From: DASTBU01 sp035711845
GTDB lineage: Bacteria > Acidobacteriota > Vicinamibacteria > Vicinamibacterales > 2-12-FULL-66-21
Assembly: GCA_035711845.1 (NCBI GenBank)
Contig: DASTBU010000122.1
Span: 62,001-126,000, forward strand
DNA length: 64,000 bases
Direction of reading: 5' to 3'
Part shown: positions 41,032 to 48,629 of the stretch, in pieces
Position numbering within the stretch: position 1 is the first letter of the stretch
How the letters are laid out: each line of letters starts with the position of its first letter
The notes under the pieces: model-generated
Database searches by the model: none
What the model saw: the letters and a program-made list of their open reading frames with translations, nothing else
What the model was told of the DNA's origin: nothing
Made by a program: the position numbers and the translations under genes

Positions 41032-43416
41032 TCACCCTTCCTGCTCCCGCTGCTGTCTCGCCGATCCACTTGCACTCTCGATGTCTTTCAACAATGCGTC
41101 GATCGAGGCTTTGCGCCCTGCCGCATACGCGTGGGCCCACCGATCCGGACCAAGACGGGCGCGCACGTCGCGTTGCGCCCGTTCGTCGAGGTCGCGAACC
41201 GATCTGTCCACAACCGTCACACCCGTGCGTTCGGTAACGGCATCTCGAACGCCCAGAATCCGCGCCGCCCATGCGTCGTTGCCCTTGAGAACGGCTGCCG
41301 CAGCGAGTGGGACCAGGGCGTAGACGAACGCGAACTTGTCATGGAGCTCCCGAATCCGTGTGAGGCTCTCGCGGATCAACGCGATGGCCTCGTCGGCGTT
41401 TCCACGCCGCACCGCGACAATCGCACGGCCGTAGAGCGCCCATGTCAGGAACCAGGGACCGGCCTGCCGCAGCATCGATGTGGCCTCATCGAGCAGGCAT
41501 TCCGCCTCGTCGGCGTCGCCGGTGGCCAGGGCGATCACCGCCATGCCGCTCAGCGCATTCCCGATGCCCGCGGGGATCGCCAGCGTACGGAACACCTCGA
41601 GACTGCGGGCGAATCGATCGCGGGCAGCCTCGAGATTGCCGCCGGCATGTTCGACGTGCCCTGACAGATACTCCACCTGCGCGACGACAGCCTCGTCGCC
41701 GGCGCCATGGGTGAGCGCCAGGGCGCGGTCCACCGCGACAGCGGCACGCTCGAGCTCGCCCTGCGCGTACCACAGGACCGCCGCTCCAGCGAGGGCTCTC
41801 AATTCCGCAGCAGCTGGGAGCGAGGGCAGGTTCAGGATCTGCTCATACCACTTGAGCCCTTCGACCGCGTGGCCACGGATCAGCCAGAAGTACTTCAGCC
41901 CCCACGCGATGTTGGCTGCGTCGGCCGCACGGCCGCCCCCGATGAGCCACGTCAGGGCGCAGCGGTAGCTCTCGAGATCTTCACGCACGCGATCGAGCCA
42001 GCCAGCCTGGTCAGGGTTGAGCAGCTCCTCGGCGGCATGCGAGGCTTCGCAGATGCACTGACGCACCAGCCCTTCCAGCGCGTCGTCGCGCTCGCCCGCT
42101 GCGGTGAGCTCGAGCGCCGCGTACGCGCGCACCGTTTCGAGCATCTGGTACAGCGTGCGGCCCGGCACCGACGTCTCAGCTCGATGCAGGAGACTCCTGT
42201 CGATCAGGCTCGCCACCGCCGCCAGCGCGTCGTCGCACCTGACCGAGGCATCACGGCCGGCAAGAACGGCGGCGGCGGCTTCGATTGGAAAGCGACCGGA
42301 CAGCGCGCCGAGCCGCCGGAACGCACACTGCTCGCTCGGGTCGAGGAGCTGGTAGCTCCAGGCCACTGTCGCATTGATCGTCTGCTGGCGTTCGGGGAGA
42401 TCGCGCGGGCCGGCAATGGGCAGCAGGACATCCTCGGTGAGTCTGCGGAGCAGATCCTCGGCGGTCAGCACTTTCATCCACGGGGCGGCGAGCTCGAGCG
42501 CGAGCGGCAGCGCGTCCAGCCGCCGGCAGATCGCCGTCACCGTAGGGCCGTTCGCGGAGGTGAGGCGGAAGTCGGGTCGCACGTCCCGGATCCGTTCTAT
42601 GAACACCCGCACCGCCGGACACCGCGCCAGATCGGCGGGCGATTTCTCCTCGGACGCGACGGCCAGCGCGAGCGGGCCCACCACATACTCACGCTCTCCG
42701 CGCACGCGGAGCGGGGCGCGGCTCGTCGTCAGCAGTCGCAGCGATGGGACTGATGCCAGGAGCTCCGCCACCAGCGGCGCCGCCTCCAGCACCTGCTCGA
42801 AGTTGTCGAGCACCAGCAACACCGGGTGACTGGCGCACGCCGCGCGGGCGCGCTTCGGCAGCTCGGCCGCCGTGACGTCCGACAATCCGAGCGCCTCGGC
42901 GATTGCCGATACGACGAACGCAGGATTCCGAATAGCTGCGAGCGGTACGAACACGACACGGCTCTCGGCCTCGGCGGCGATCGCGCGTGCGACCTCCAGC
43001 GCCAGCCGCGTCTTGCCGGCTCCTCCCGGACCGGTGAGCGTGATGAGGCGTGCGGCGGGATCCTCGAACCAGCGCCGCAGCGTGAGCATGTCGGCGTCGC
43101 GGCCGACCAGGGCCGTGAGCGGAAGCGGCAGCGGGCCACCGCTCAGTTCCTCGACCGCCGTGTTCACCTCGGGCGCCCGCGCACTTCGCATGAGCGCGTC
43201 ACGGGCGTCACTCCTCAAGTCCAGTGCCGCCGACAGCGCACGCACCGTCTCCACATGCGGCCGCCGCCGTTCGCCGCGCTCCAGCGCGCTCACGGCATGT
43301 ACCGACAGGCCCGCGATGGCGGCGAGTTCCTCCTGCGTGAAGCCGGCAGCCTCGCGGAGGGCCTTGAGGCACTCGCCAAACGATCCAAGAGCGCCCACTT
43401 TCATGGAATTAATCAT
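41032..43416 (-). CDS. XRE/NB-ARC transcriptional activator with TPR-like tail
   Basis: The 794-residue cytosolic protein has an N-terminal XRE helix-turn-helix (LKALREAAGFTQEELAAIAG, LSVHAVSALERGERRRPHVE). An AP-ATPase/NB-ARC follows, with P-loop ITLTGPGGAGKTRLALEVAR near residue 130 and the Walker B strand PVLLVLDNFEQVLEAAPLVA. Further motifs are LLTTSRAPLRVRGE and LDALPLALELAAPWMKVL. The C-terminal 350 residues are helical repeats of TPR/BTAD type. The design is of the AfsR/LuxR STAND regulators that act as ATP-gated switches. The gene diverges from an epimerase gene across an 11-bp-period direct repeat. ATG 43404 is an alternative start. Confidence 0.88.
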   Translation of the reverse strand: MINSMKVGALGSFGECLKALREAAGFTQEELAAIAGLSVHAVSALERGERRRPHVETVRALSAALDLRSDARDALMRSARAPEVNTAVEELSGGPLPLPLTALVGRDADMLTLRRWFEDPAARLITLTGPGGAGKTRLALEVARAIAAEAESRVVFVPLAAIRNPAFVVSAIAEALGLSDVTAAELPKRARAACASHPVLLVLDNFEQVLEAAPLVAELLASVPSLRLLTTSRAPLRVRGEREYVVGPLALAVASEEKSPADLARCPAVRVFIERIRDVRPDFRLTSANGPTVTAICRRLDALPLALELAAPWMKVLTAEDLLRRLTEDVLLPIAGPRDLPERQQTINATVAWSYQLLDPSEQCAFRRLGALSGRFPIEAAAAVLAGRDASVRCDDALAAVASLIDRSLLHRAETSVPGRTLYQMLETVRAYAALELTAAGERDDALEGLVRQCICEASHAAEELLNPDQAGWLDRVREDLESYRCALTWLIGGGRAADAANIAWGLKYFWLIRGHAVEGLKWYEQILNLPSLPAAAELRALAGAAVLWYAQGELERAAVAVDRALALTHGAGDEAVVAQVEYLSGHVEHAGGNLEAARDRFARSLEVFRTLAIPAGIGNALSGMAVIALATGDADEAECLLDEATSMLRQAGPWFLTWALYGRAIVAVRRGNADEAIALIRESLTRIRELHDKFAFVYALVPLAAAAVLKGNDAWAARILGVRDAVTERTGVTVVDRSVRDLDERAQRDVRARLGPDRWAHAYAAGRKASIDALLKDIESASGSARQQREQEG

Positions 43417-43428
43417 CTTACTGCTGCT

Positions 43429-43468
43429 GTACGGGTGTCGTACGGGCTTTGTGCGGGAGTTGTGGGTG
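43429..43468. promoter_or_regulatory. Four heptamer direct repeats at exact 11-bp period
   Basis: GTACGGG (43429-43435), GTACGGG (43440-43446), GTGCGGG (43451-43457) and GTGGGTG (43462-43468) follow at exactly 11-bp steps in the 85-bp region between the STAND regulator and the epimerase. One helical turn per unit puts all four on one DNA face. This is the geometry of cooperative operators such as those of SARP-type activators. The natural candidate binder is the divergent regulator, though its helix-turn-helix is XRE-type. Confidence 0.55.
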
Positions 43469-43501
43469 GTCGGCAGTTCGCGGGCCCGCCAGACTGCTCA
43501 T

Positions 43502-44443
43502 ATGGCATTGGACGCGGGGACGACCACGTTTGTCACCGGCGCCGCCGGATTCATTGGGATAGAGCTGGTACGGGTCCTGTCGGCACGGGGCCACCAGGTA
43601 TTCGGTCTCACCGGCTCGGCGGAGGGGGCGGAGCGCGTGCGCCGTGCCGGCGGTGTTCCGGTGCCGGGCGACCTGCTCCAGTCCGGGAAGTGGCAGGATG
43701 AGGCGCCGGCCGATTGGGTGTTCCACCTTGCACCACATCCGGTCTGTGGCCCTCGTCTGACGCGGCGACATACCGAAACCATTGCGCGCGCGCGCGTGTT
43801 GATGGATTCGCGGTTGCTCGAAGCCGTCGAGGGAGGCGCGACGCGCCGGATTATCTACCTCTCGGATACGAGCTATTACGGCCCGACGGGCCGGCGCGGG
43901 ATCACCGAGGACGAGCCGGTCACGGCTTCGGCATGGGGACGCTGCCTGACGCCCGCGCTGGATCGGGTGGACGGATACGTGCTCGCCGGGCTGCCGATTG
44001 TCACCGCGTTCACCGGCTGGGTCTACGGCACCGGCTCGTGGTTTCGTGACCGCGTGATCAAGCCGGTCATGGGCGGCCGCCGGGTGCTGCAGGTCGGACG
44101 ACCCGGGCCGTGGGTGTCGCCCATTCACGTGCACGACTGTGCGCGTGCGCTGGTGCACCTGGCCGAGCACGGCGCAGCAGGCAGCCGCTACTTCCTCGTG
44201 AACCGCGATCCGATTCGGATGCATGAGTTTGCTGAAACCTTCGCCCGGCTGGCGGACCGCCCGCTGCGCGTCTTGCGGGTGCCCGCTGCCGCAACGCGGC
44301 TCGTGCTCGGTCCCGTTCTGGCTGACTATCTCCAGGCCGACGCCGTGTTCTCGAACATCCGGCTGCGCGGGCTTGGATTCCACTTCCGGTACCCCACGCT
44401 GGAGCAGGGACTGCAGGAAGTTCTGGGAGCGCTCGATGAATGA
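43502..44443 (+). CDS. NAD(P)-dependent epimerase/dehydratase-like SDR
   Basis: The 313-residue product opens MALDAGTTTFVTGAAGFIGI with the extended-SDR dinucleotide motif GxxGxxG, then VPVPGDLL and VFHLAPHP. A RRIIYLSDTSYYGPTG segment carries the active-site Ser/Tyr region; the classical YxxxK lysine is not obvious, so catalysis is uncertain. A C-terminal VSPIHVHDCARALVHLAEH segment is typical of nucleotide-sugar or NmrA-like epimerases. The stop overlaps the ECF sigma gene start by 8 bp. It is therefore the first gene of a regulatory operon, which may imply a sensing rather than purely metabolic role. Confidence 0.8.
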   Translation: MALDAGTTTFVTGAAGFIGIELVRVLSARGHQVFGLTGSAEGAERVRRAGGVPVPGDLLQSGKWQDEAPADWVFHLAPHPVCGPRLTRRHTETIARARVLMDSRLLEAVEGGATRRIIYLSDTSYYGPTGRRGITEDEPVTASAWGRCLTPALDRVDGYVLAGLPIVTAFTGWVYGTGSWFRDRVIKPVMGGRRVLQVGRPGPWVSPIHVHDCARALVHLAEHGAAGSRYFLVNRDPIRMHEFAETFARLADRPLRVLRVPAAATRLVLGPVLADYLQADAVFSNIRLRGLGFHFRYPTLEQGLQEVLGALDE

Positions 44444-45041
44444 CATGGCGTATCTAGAGGCAACAAGGGCCGAGGTCGGAACGAGCTTCGAGGACGTCGT
44501 CCTGCCGCACCTCGATGCCGCGCACCGACTGGCGCGGTGGCTGATGCGTGACCCGCACGACGCGGAAGACGTCGTGCAGGAGGCATCGCTGCGAGCCCTT
44601 CAGTACTTTCGAACCTTCACGGGCGGGAATGGGCGCGCCTGGTTCCTGACGATCGTGCGGAACACCTGCAGCCGACGGCGTGCCCACAGCTTTCAGACCC
44701 CAACCGACACGTTCGATGAAGAGCAGCACAGCATCCTTCGACAGGGGGCCGATCCAGAAACGTTGATGCTCCGGACCGATGGTCTCACGCTGATCGACCG
44801 GGTCATCAGCAACCTGCCGGATCGTTCCCGCGAACTGCTGGTGCTCCGCGAGGTGAAGGGCCTGTCGTATCGGGAGCTGGCTGAGGTGATGGGGGTGCCC
44901 ATCGGAACGGTCATGTCCGGCCTGTCGCGCGCCCGTCAGGCATTTCGCGGCGCGATCGACAACGAGTTGAAAGAGCCCGGCACCGCGAGGACACATCCTC
45001 GACATCGGCTCGCCGGCGCGGCGCCGGTCACCGCGGCCTGA
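44436..45041 (+). CDS. ECF-type RNA polymerase sigma factor
   Basis: The 201-residue protein starts at ATG 44436 inside the end of the epimerase gene. Region 2 has AAHRLARWLMRDPHDAEDVV, QEASLRALQYFRTFTGG and RAWFLTIVRNTCSRRRA. Region 4 has RSRELLVLREVKGLSYRELA, EVMGVPIGTVMSGLSRARQA, the usual ECF helix-turn-helix. It is close to RpoE/SigW-like ECFs of oxidative or envelope response. No anti-sigma gene with a zinc or transmembrane domain follows. Instead a sigma-54 activator gene lies 56 bp on. Confidence 0.9.
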   Translation: MNDMAYLEATRAEVGTSFEDVVLPHLDAAHRLARWLMRDPHDAEDVVQEASLRALQYFRTFTGGNGRAWFLTIVRNTCSRRRAHSFQTPTDTFDEEQHSILRQGADPETLMLRTDGLTLIDRVISNLPDRSRELLVLREVKGLSYRELAEVMGVPIGTVMSGLSRARQAFRGAIDNELKEPGTARTHPRHRLAGAAPVTAA

Positions 45042-45097
45042 CGTCAGGGCGATTGATGGTCGGATTCCCGGCATTTGAAGAACGGGGAGGAGCGCAA

Positions 45098-46228
45098 GTG
45101 AAGCTAGTAAGCAACAGTCGCGGTGGGTGGCCCCAGCCGATGGCCTTCGGCCAGTACTTTCACCGGTATGGCATCGTCGGTCGCAGCCGCGCCATCATGC
45201 AGGTGATTCGTCGAATCGAGCTCGTGGCGGCTGCCCGCAGTACTGTCTTGATTACGGGCGAAACCGGCACCGGCAAGGAACTGGTGGCCCGGGCCGTCCA
45301 CAATGGCAGCGCCCAGCGGCACATGCCGTTCGTCAAGGTCAACTGTGCGGCCATCCCGGAGACCTTGCTGGAATCGGAGCTCTTCGGCCACGTCAAGGGG
45401 GCGTTCACGGACGCCACGGCGACGAAGAGAGGCAAATTCGCCCTGGCGAATCTCGGTTCCATCTTCCTCGATGAGATCGGCACGATGAGCGTCGGCCTGC
45501 AGGCCAAGTTGTTGCGCGTCCTGCAGGAACGCGAGATCGAGCCGCTTGGTGCGGAACGGGCGGAGCACGTGGACCTGCGCGTGATTGCCGCGACCAATCG
45601 CGACCTGCGGCGGCTCGTCGGCGACGGACGGTTCCAGGACGACCTGTTCTATCGCCTGAACGTGATTCCGATCGTCGTGCCCCCGCTTCGCGAGCGCCTG
45701 GACGACATCCCGATGCTCGTGGAGTACTTCGTCGATAAGCATGCGACACAAAACGGCAAGCGCATCGACGCGCTCGAGAAAGGCGTCGTCGCCTCGCTCC
45801 GGGAGTATCACTGGCCCGGCAACGTGCGTGAGCTCGAGAACACGATCGAGCGCGCGGTAGTGCTCACGACCGGCGCCGTGATCACTCGTGAGGCGGTCAG
45901 CGTCGAGGGCGCCCTGCGCGTGCCGACCGCCGTCCCGTCGTTGAAGCTGCGCGAGAACGTCGAGTGGGCCGAATGCGCGACGATTCGCCGGGCGCTCGAG
46001 ATCTCGACCGCCAAGCAGCAGGCGGCCAGGCTCATGGGCATCAGCCCCAGGGCGCTTTCCTACTATCTGGCCAAGTACCCGTTCATCGATCCCGGCAGGA
46101 CCCATCGCGACAACGTGATCGCCGCCCCGGACCGCGCTGACGTTCGCGGGATCGACAAGGTTTCGCCCGGGGCGGAGCCGGTCGAAGACGAAATCGCAGC
46201 TATCGAGCTCGACCGCCTCACGGTCTGA
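45098..46228 (+). CDS. Sigma-54-dependent transcriptional activator without a receiver
   Basis: I choose GTG 45098, because GGGGAGGAG precedes it at ideal distance; ATG 45056 is possible but has no ribosome site. The 376-residue protein consists of a short N-terminal stretch, an AAA+ sigma-54-interaction domain and a helix-turn-helix. Walker A is GETGTGKE (54-61). The sigma-54 contact loop reads GAFTDA (101-106) rather than GAFTGA, Walker B is GSIFLDEIG, and the arginine-finger region is LFYRLNVIPIVVPPLRERLD. The C-terminal DNA-binding segment is STAKQQAARLMGISPRALSY. With no receiver, PAS or GAF domain, control must come through partners or levels. Confidence 0.87.
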   Translation: MKLVSNSRGGWPQPMAFGQYFHRYGIVGRSRAIMQVIRRIELVAAARSTVLITGETGTGKELVARAVHNGSAQRHMPFVKVNCAAIPETLLESELFGHVKGAFTDATATKRGKFALANLGSIFLDEIGTMSVGLQAKLLRVLQEREIEPLGAERAEHVDLRVIAATNRDLRRLVGDGRFQDDLFYRLNVIPIVVPPLRERLDDIPMLVEYFVDKHATQNGKRIDALEKGVVASLREYHWPGNVRELENTIERAVVLTTGAVITREAVSVEGALRVPTAVPSLKLRENVEWAECATIRRALEISTAKQQAARLMGISPRALSYYLAKYPFIDPGRTHRDNVIAAPDRADVRGIDKVSPGAEPVEDEIAAIELDRLTV

Positions 46229-46689
46229 GACCCGTCCGACGAAGACGAGTGACAGCAAGCCGCCGATACCTCGAGGTCTCCCAATACCGTCGTTTCTGGT
46301 CCCTGCCGTACTTCATGTGCTCGGGCTTCGACTGTCCGCCTTCAGCGCGCCAGTCGGAACGACGAGCACAGTGCCAACTCCGTGCCGACGGATTCGCGGG
46401 CAGTGGGCCGCAACTGCATGCCTCGCCCGCCGAACAACATGGCCCACAAGGGAGGATGCAAGCGAGTCGAGGAGCACCGGCAGCCCTTACAGGATCCGTA
46501 ACCGCCTTACCGCCGGCCGAATCATCGCTGTCGTCTCTGTTGCTCGAAGTCCTGTCGTCATCAGCGGCTCGAAGTCTCCGAGCCGGCACGATCGTGGCAT
46601 CGAGACGGAGCACCTGAGTCCTTCCGCCCAGGCTCAACGCGTCGGCGGAATCGTCTGCCGTACGCTTCGGGTAGAATGCCGAACTAGAG
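46229..46689. other. Gene-free 461-bp spacer
   Basis: Frames exist but give Ser/Ala/Arg-rich sequence with no recognisable domain. A TAGAAT box at about 46672-46677, just ahead of the FAD oxidase gene, could be its -10 element, but I cannot find a matching -35. No hairpin with a T-tract was found after the activator gene. Confidence 0.4.
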
Positions 46690-48045
46690 ATGCATATGCC
46701 TTCTGGAACACCAGCTCAACTCGTCCCCGCCTTCGGCGGTTCCTTACTCCAGTCCACGGACGCCGCGTACGACAGCGTCCGCAGAGTTCACAACGGGCTC
46801 GTCGACAAGCGTCCCGCCATCATTGCCTGCTGCTCGGGCACGGCGGACGTCATCGACGCCGTGAAGATCGGGCGTTCCCTCGGCCTCGAGGTGGCGGTGA
46901 GGGGCGGTGGCCACAACGTCGCCGGGCGCGCCACGGTCGACGGCGGCGTGATGATCGATCTGTCGCCGATGAAAGGCATTCACGTGGACGCGCGCACGCG
47001 GACCGTCCGGGCCCAGGGAGGCGTGCTCTGGAAGGAATTCAACCGTGAGACGCAGCTGCACGGTCTCGCGACCACGGGGGGCGTCGTCTCCAGCACCGGG
47101 ATCGCGGGGCTCACGCTCGGCGGCGGCCTCGGGTGGCTGATGCCGAAGTTCGGCCTCGCGCTCGACAACCTGCGCGCGGCCGAGATCGTCCTCGCCGACG
47201 GCAGTGTCGTGCGCGCGAGTGCCGAGGAGAACGCCGACCTGTTCTGGGCCATCCGCGGCGGTGGAGGCAACTTCGGGATCGCGACGTGGCTCGAATACGA
47301 GCTGCACCCCGTCGGGCCGATCGTCACCGGCGGGCTCGTCGCACACAAGGCGACCGACGCACGTCAGGTGCTCCGATTCTTCCGGGAGCAGTGCGCGTCG
47401 TTGCCGGAGGAAATGATGCTCGCGGCGGGACTGCTCACCGGGCCCGACGGTTCCGCACTGGTCGGCATCGTCGGAGGCCACTGCGGTGACGCCCCGTCGG
47501 GAGAAGCCGCCACACGGCCGCTCAAGACCTTCGGGGCGCCCGTCCTGGACGCCATGGGGCCGATTCCGTATTGCGATCTGAACAGCATGATGGACCCGTC
47601 CTTCCCGAAGGGCGCGCTCAACTACTGGAAGGCGCAGTTCCTGGCCGACCTGACCGACGAGGCGATCGACGTGCTCATCGGGCGCGCTGCCGTCGTACCA
47701 TCGCCGCAGTGCCAGATTCTGCTGGAGCACTTCCACGGCGCCGCCACGCGAGTGCCCGTCAGCGCCACCGCGTGCACGCTGCGAACCCCCGGGTTCAATG
47801 CGGTCATTGCCGCGCAGTGGCTGGATCCGAAGGACACCAACCGTTGCGTGGAATGGGCGCGCGAGACGTTCCGGCTGCTCGGACCGTACCTCGGATCGAC
47901 GCGGTACATGAACTACCTGGATCAGGACGAAGACGACCCGGCCCGCATCGCCTACGGTGCGAACTACGAACGGCTCCGCACCATCAAGCGGACCTACGAT
48001 CCGGAGAACGTGTTCCATATCAACGTCAATATCCCGCCGCGGTGA
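46690..48045 (+). CDS. FAD-linked (berberine-bridge-like) oxidoreductase
   Basis: The 451-residue protein has the PCMH-type FAD domain: CCSGTADVIDAVKIGRSLGL, then EVAVRGGGHNVAG with the histidine that bears 8-alpha-bound FAD, and GLATTGGVVSSTGIAGLTLG with GGGLGWL. The C-terminal BBE segment YGANYERLRTIKRTYDPENV ends FHINVNIPP. The second attachment cysteine of bicovalent enzymes is replaced by SST, so FAD is probably held by the single histidine bond. Homologues oxidise sugars, alkaloid-like compounds or phenolics; substrate is unknown. No signal peptide is seen. Confidence 0.9.
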   Translation: MHMPSGTPAQLVPAFGGSLLQSTDAAYDSVRRVHNGLVDKRPAIIACCSGTADVIDAVKIGRSLGLEVAVRGGGHNVAGRATVDGGVMIDLSPMKGIHVDARTRTVRAQGGVLWKEFNRETQLHGLATTGGVVSSTGIAGLTLGGGLGWLMPKFGLALDNLRAAEIVLADGSVVRASAEENADLFWAIRGGGGNFGIATWLEYELHPVGPIVTGGLVAHKATDARQVLRFFREQCASLPEEMMLAAGLLTGPDGSALVGIVGGHCGDAPSGEAATRPLKTFGAPVLDAMGPIPYCDLNSMMDPSFPKGALNYWKAQFLADLTDEAIDVLIGRAAVVPSPQCQILLEHFHGAATRVPVSATACTLRTPGFNAVIAAQWLDPKDTNRCVEWARETFRLLGPYLGSTRYMNYLDQDEDDPARIAYGANYERLRTIKRTYDPENVFHINVNIPPR

Positions 48046-48060
48046 CGATCGAGGAATAGG

Positions 48061-48288
48061 AGGGCGATGAGCTCGCGGTCCCCGGCCTCCGGGGTTCCGC
48101 TTTCGGTGGCGGCGCCGGTGGGCCCGAGGGCTGACGCCGAACTCCGTCCGGAAGGCACGATTGAAGTTCGACCCCTCCGGCAATTCCTCTCGTTCCTCGG
48201 CAACGCGCAGGAGAACGGACAGGAGTCCCTGTCGGCGAGCCCGGAGCGCCTCCGGCGTCAACGTGCAGACTATTGGCAGCTCGTTCAT
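48061..48288 (-). pseudogene. Chimeric frame: small-protein N-terminus joined to an AraC-family C-terminus
   Basis: From ATG 48288, 17 bp after the UBP-zinc-finger stop and with GAGGTGGGT ahead, the frame reads MNELPIVCTLTPEALRARRQ then GLLSVLLRVAEEREELPEG. This looks like the N-terminus of small uncharacterised proteins found beside UBP-type zinc-finger genes. It then switches abruptly to SNFNRAFRTEFGVSPRAHRR, the last helix-turn-helix of AraC-type regulators. There is no stop afterwards; the frame continues antisense into the FAD oxidase gene. It appears to be a fusion scar from a deletion. An assembly join cannot be excluded. The end coordinate is approximate. Confidence 0.6.
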
Positions 48289-48305
48289 ACCCACCTCGCC
48301 GGCCG

Positions 48306-48596
48306 TCAGTACTCTTCGAATGCGTCGTCCGGGAAGCAGTACAGCCACCGTTCGCCGCGCTCCGCCGAGGCAATCACCGGGTGCGCGCTCGAACGCGCGT
48401 GCCGGCTGGCATGTCGGTTGGGGGACGAATCGCAGCACAACGTGACGCCGCAGGTCTGACACGTCCGCAGGTGGACCCACGACGAACCGATCTTGACGCA
48501 CTCCTCACACTCGTGCGAGTTCGACGTCCTGACCGTCTCGACCGCCGCGATGTGTGCACATGGCCGTCCGTTCATGACGCCGCTCCATTGTGACAC
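48306..48596 (-). CDS. UBP-type zinc-finger protein
   Basis: The 96-residue product (ATG 48596, or 48575 at MNGRPC) carries the Cys/His pattern of the ubiquitin-hydrolase-type zinc finger. The residues are PCAHIAAVE (Cys13, His15), SHECEECVKIGSSWVHLRTC (Cys30, Cys33, Cys46), QTCGVTLCCDSSPNRHASRH (Cys49, Cys54/55, His62, His66) and HPVIASAERGERWLYCFPDD. Stand-alone bacterial copies are common in actinobacteria and acidobacteria; their role is unknown. In eukaryotic enzymes the domain binds the free C-terminal GG of ubiquitin. A truncated chimeric frame follows in the same direction. Confidence 0.85.
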   Translation of the reverse strand: MSQWSGVMNGRPCAHIAAVETVRTSNSHECEECVKIGSSWVHLRTCQTCGVTLCCDSSPNRHASRHARSSAHPVIASAERGERWLYCFPDDAFEEY

Positions 48597-48629
48597 TGGC
48601 CGGAGCCATGGCCCCTTTCGCGCCCTGGT

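Noticed and set aside
46249..46617. Plus-strand frame in the 461-bp spacer
   Set aside because: Ser/Ala/Arg-rich composition without a ribosome site or known pattern.
46744..48501. Long minus-strand frame opposite the FAD oxidase gene
   Set aside because: It is an antisense shadow in a G+C-rich gene. Only its first part (48061-48288) carries recognisable protein sequence.
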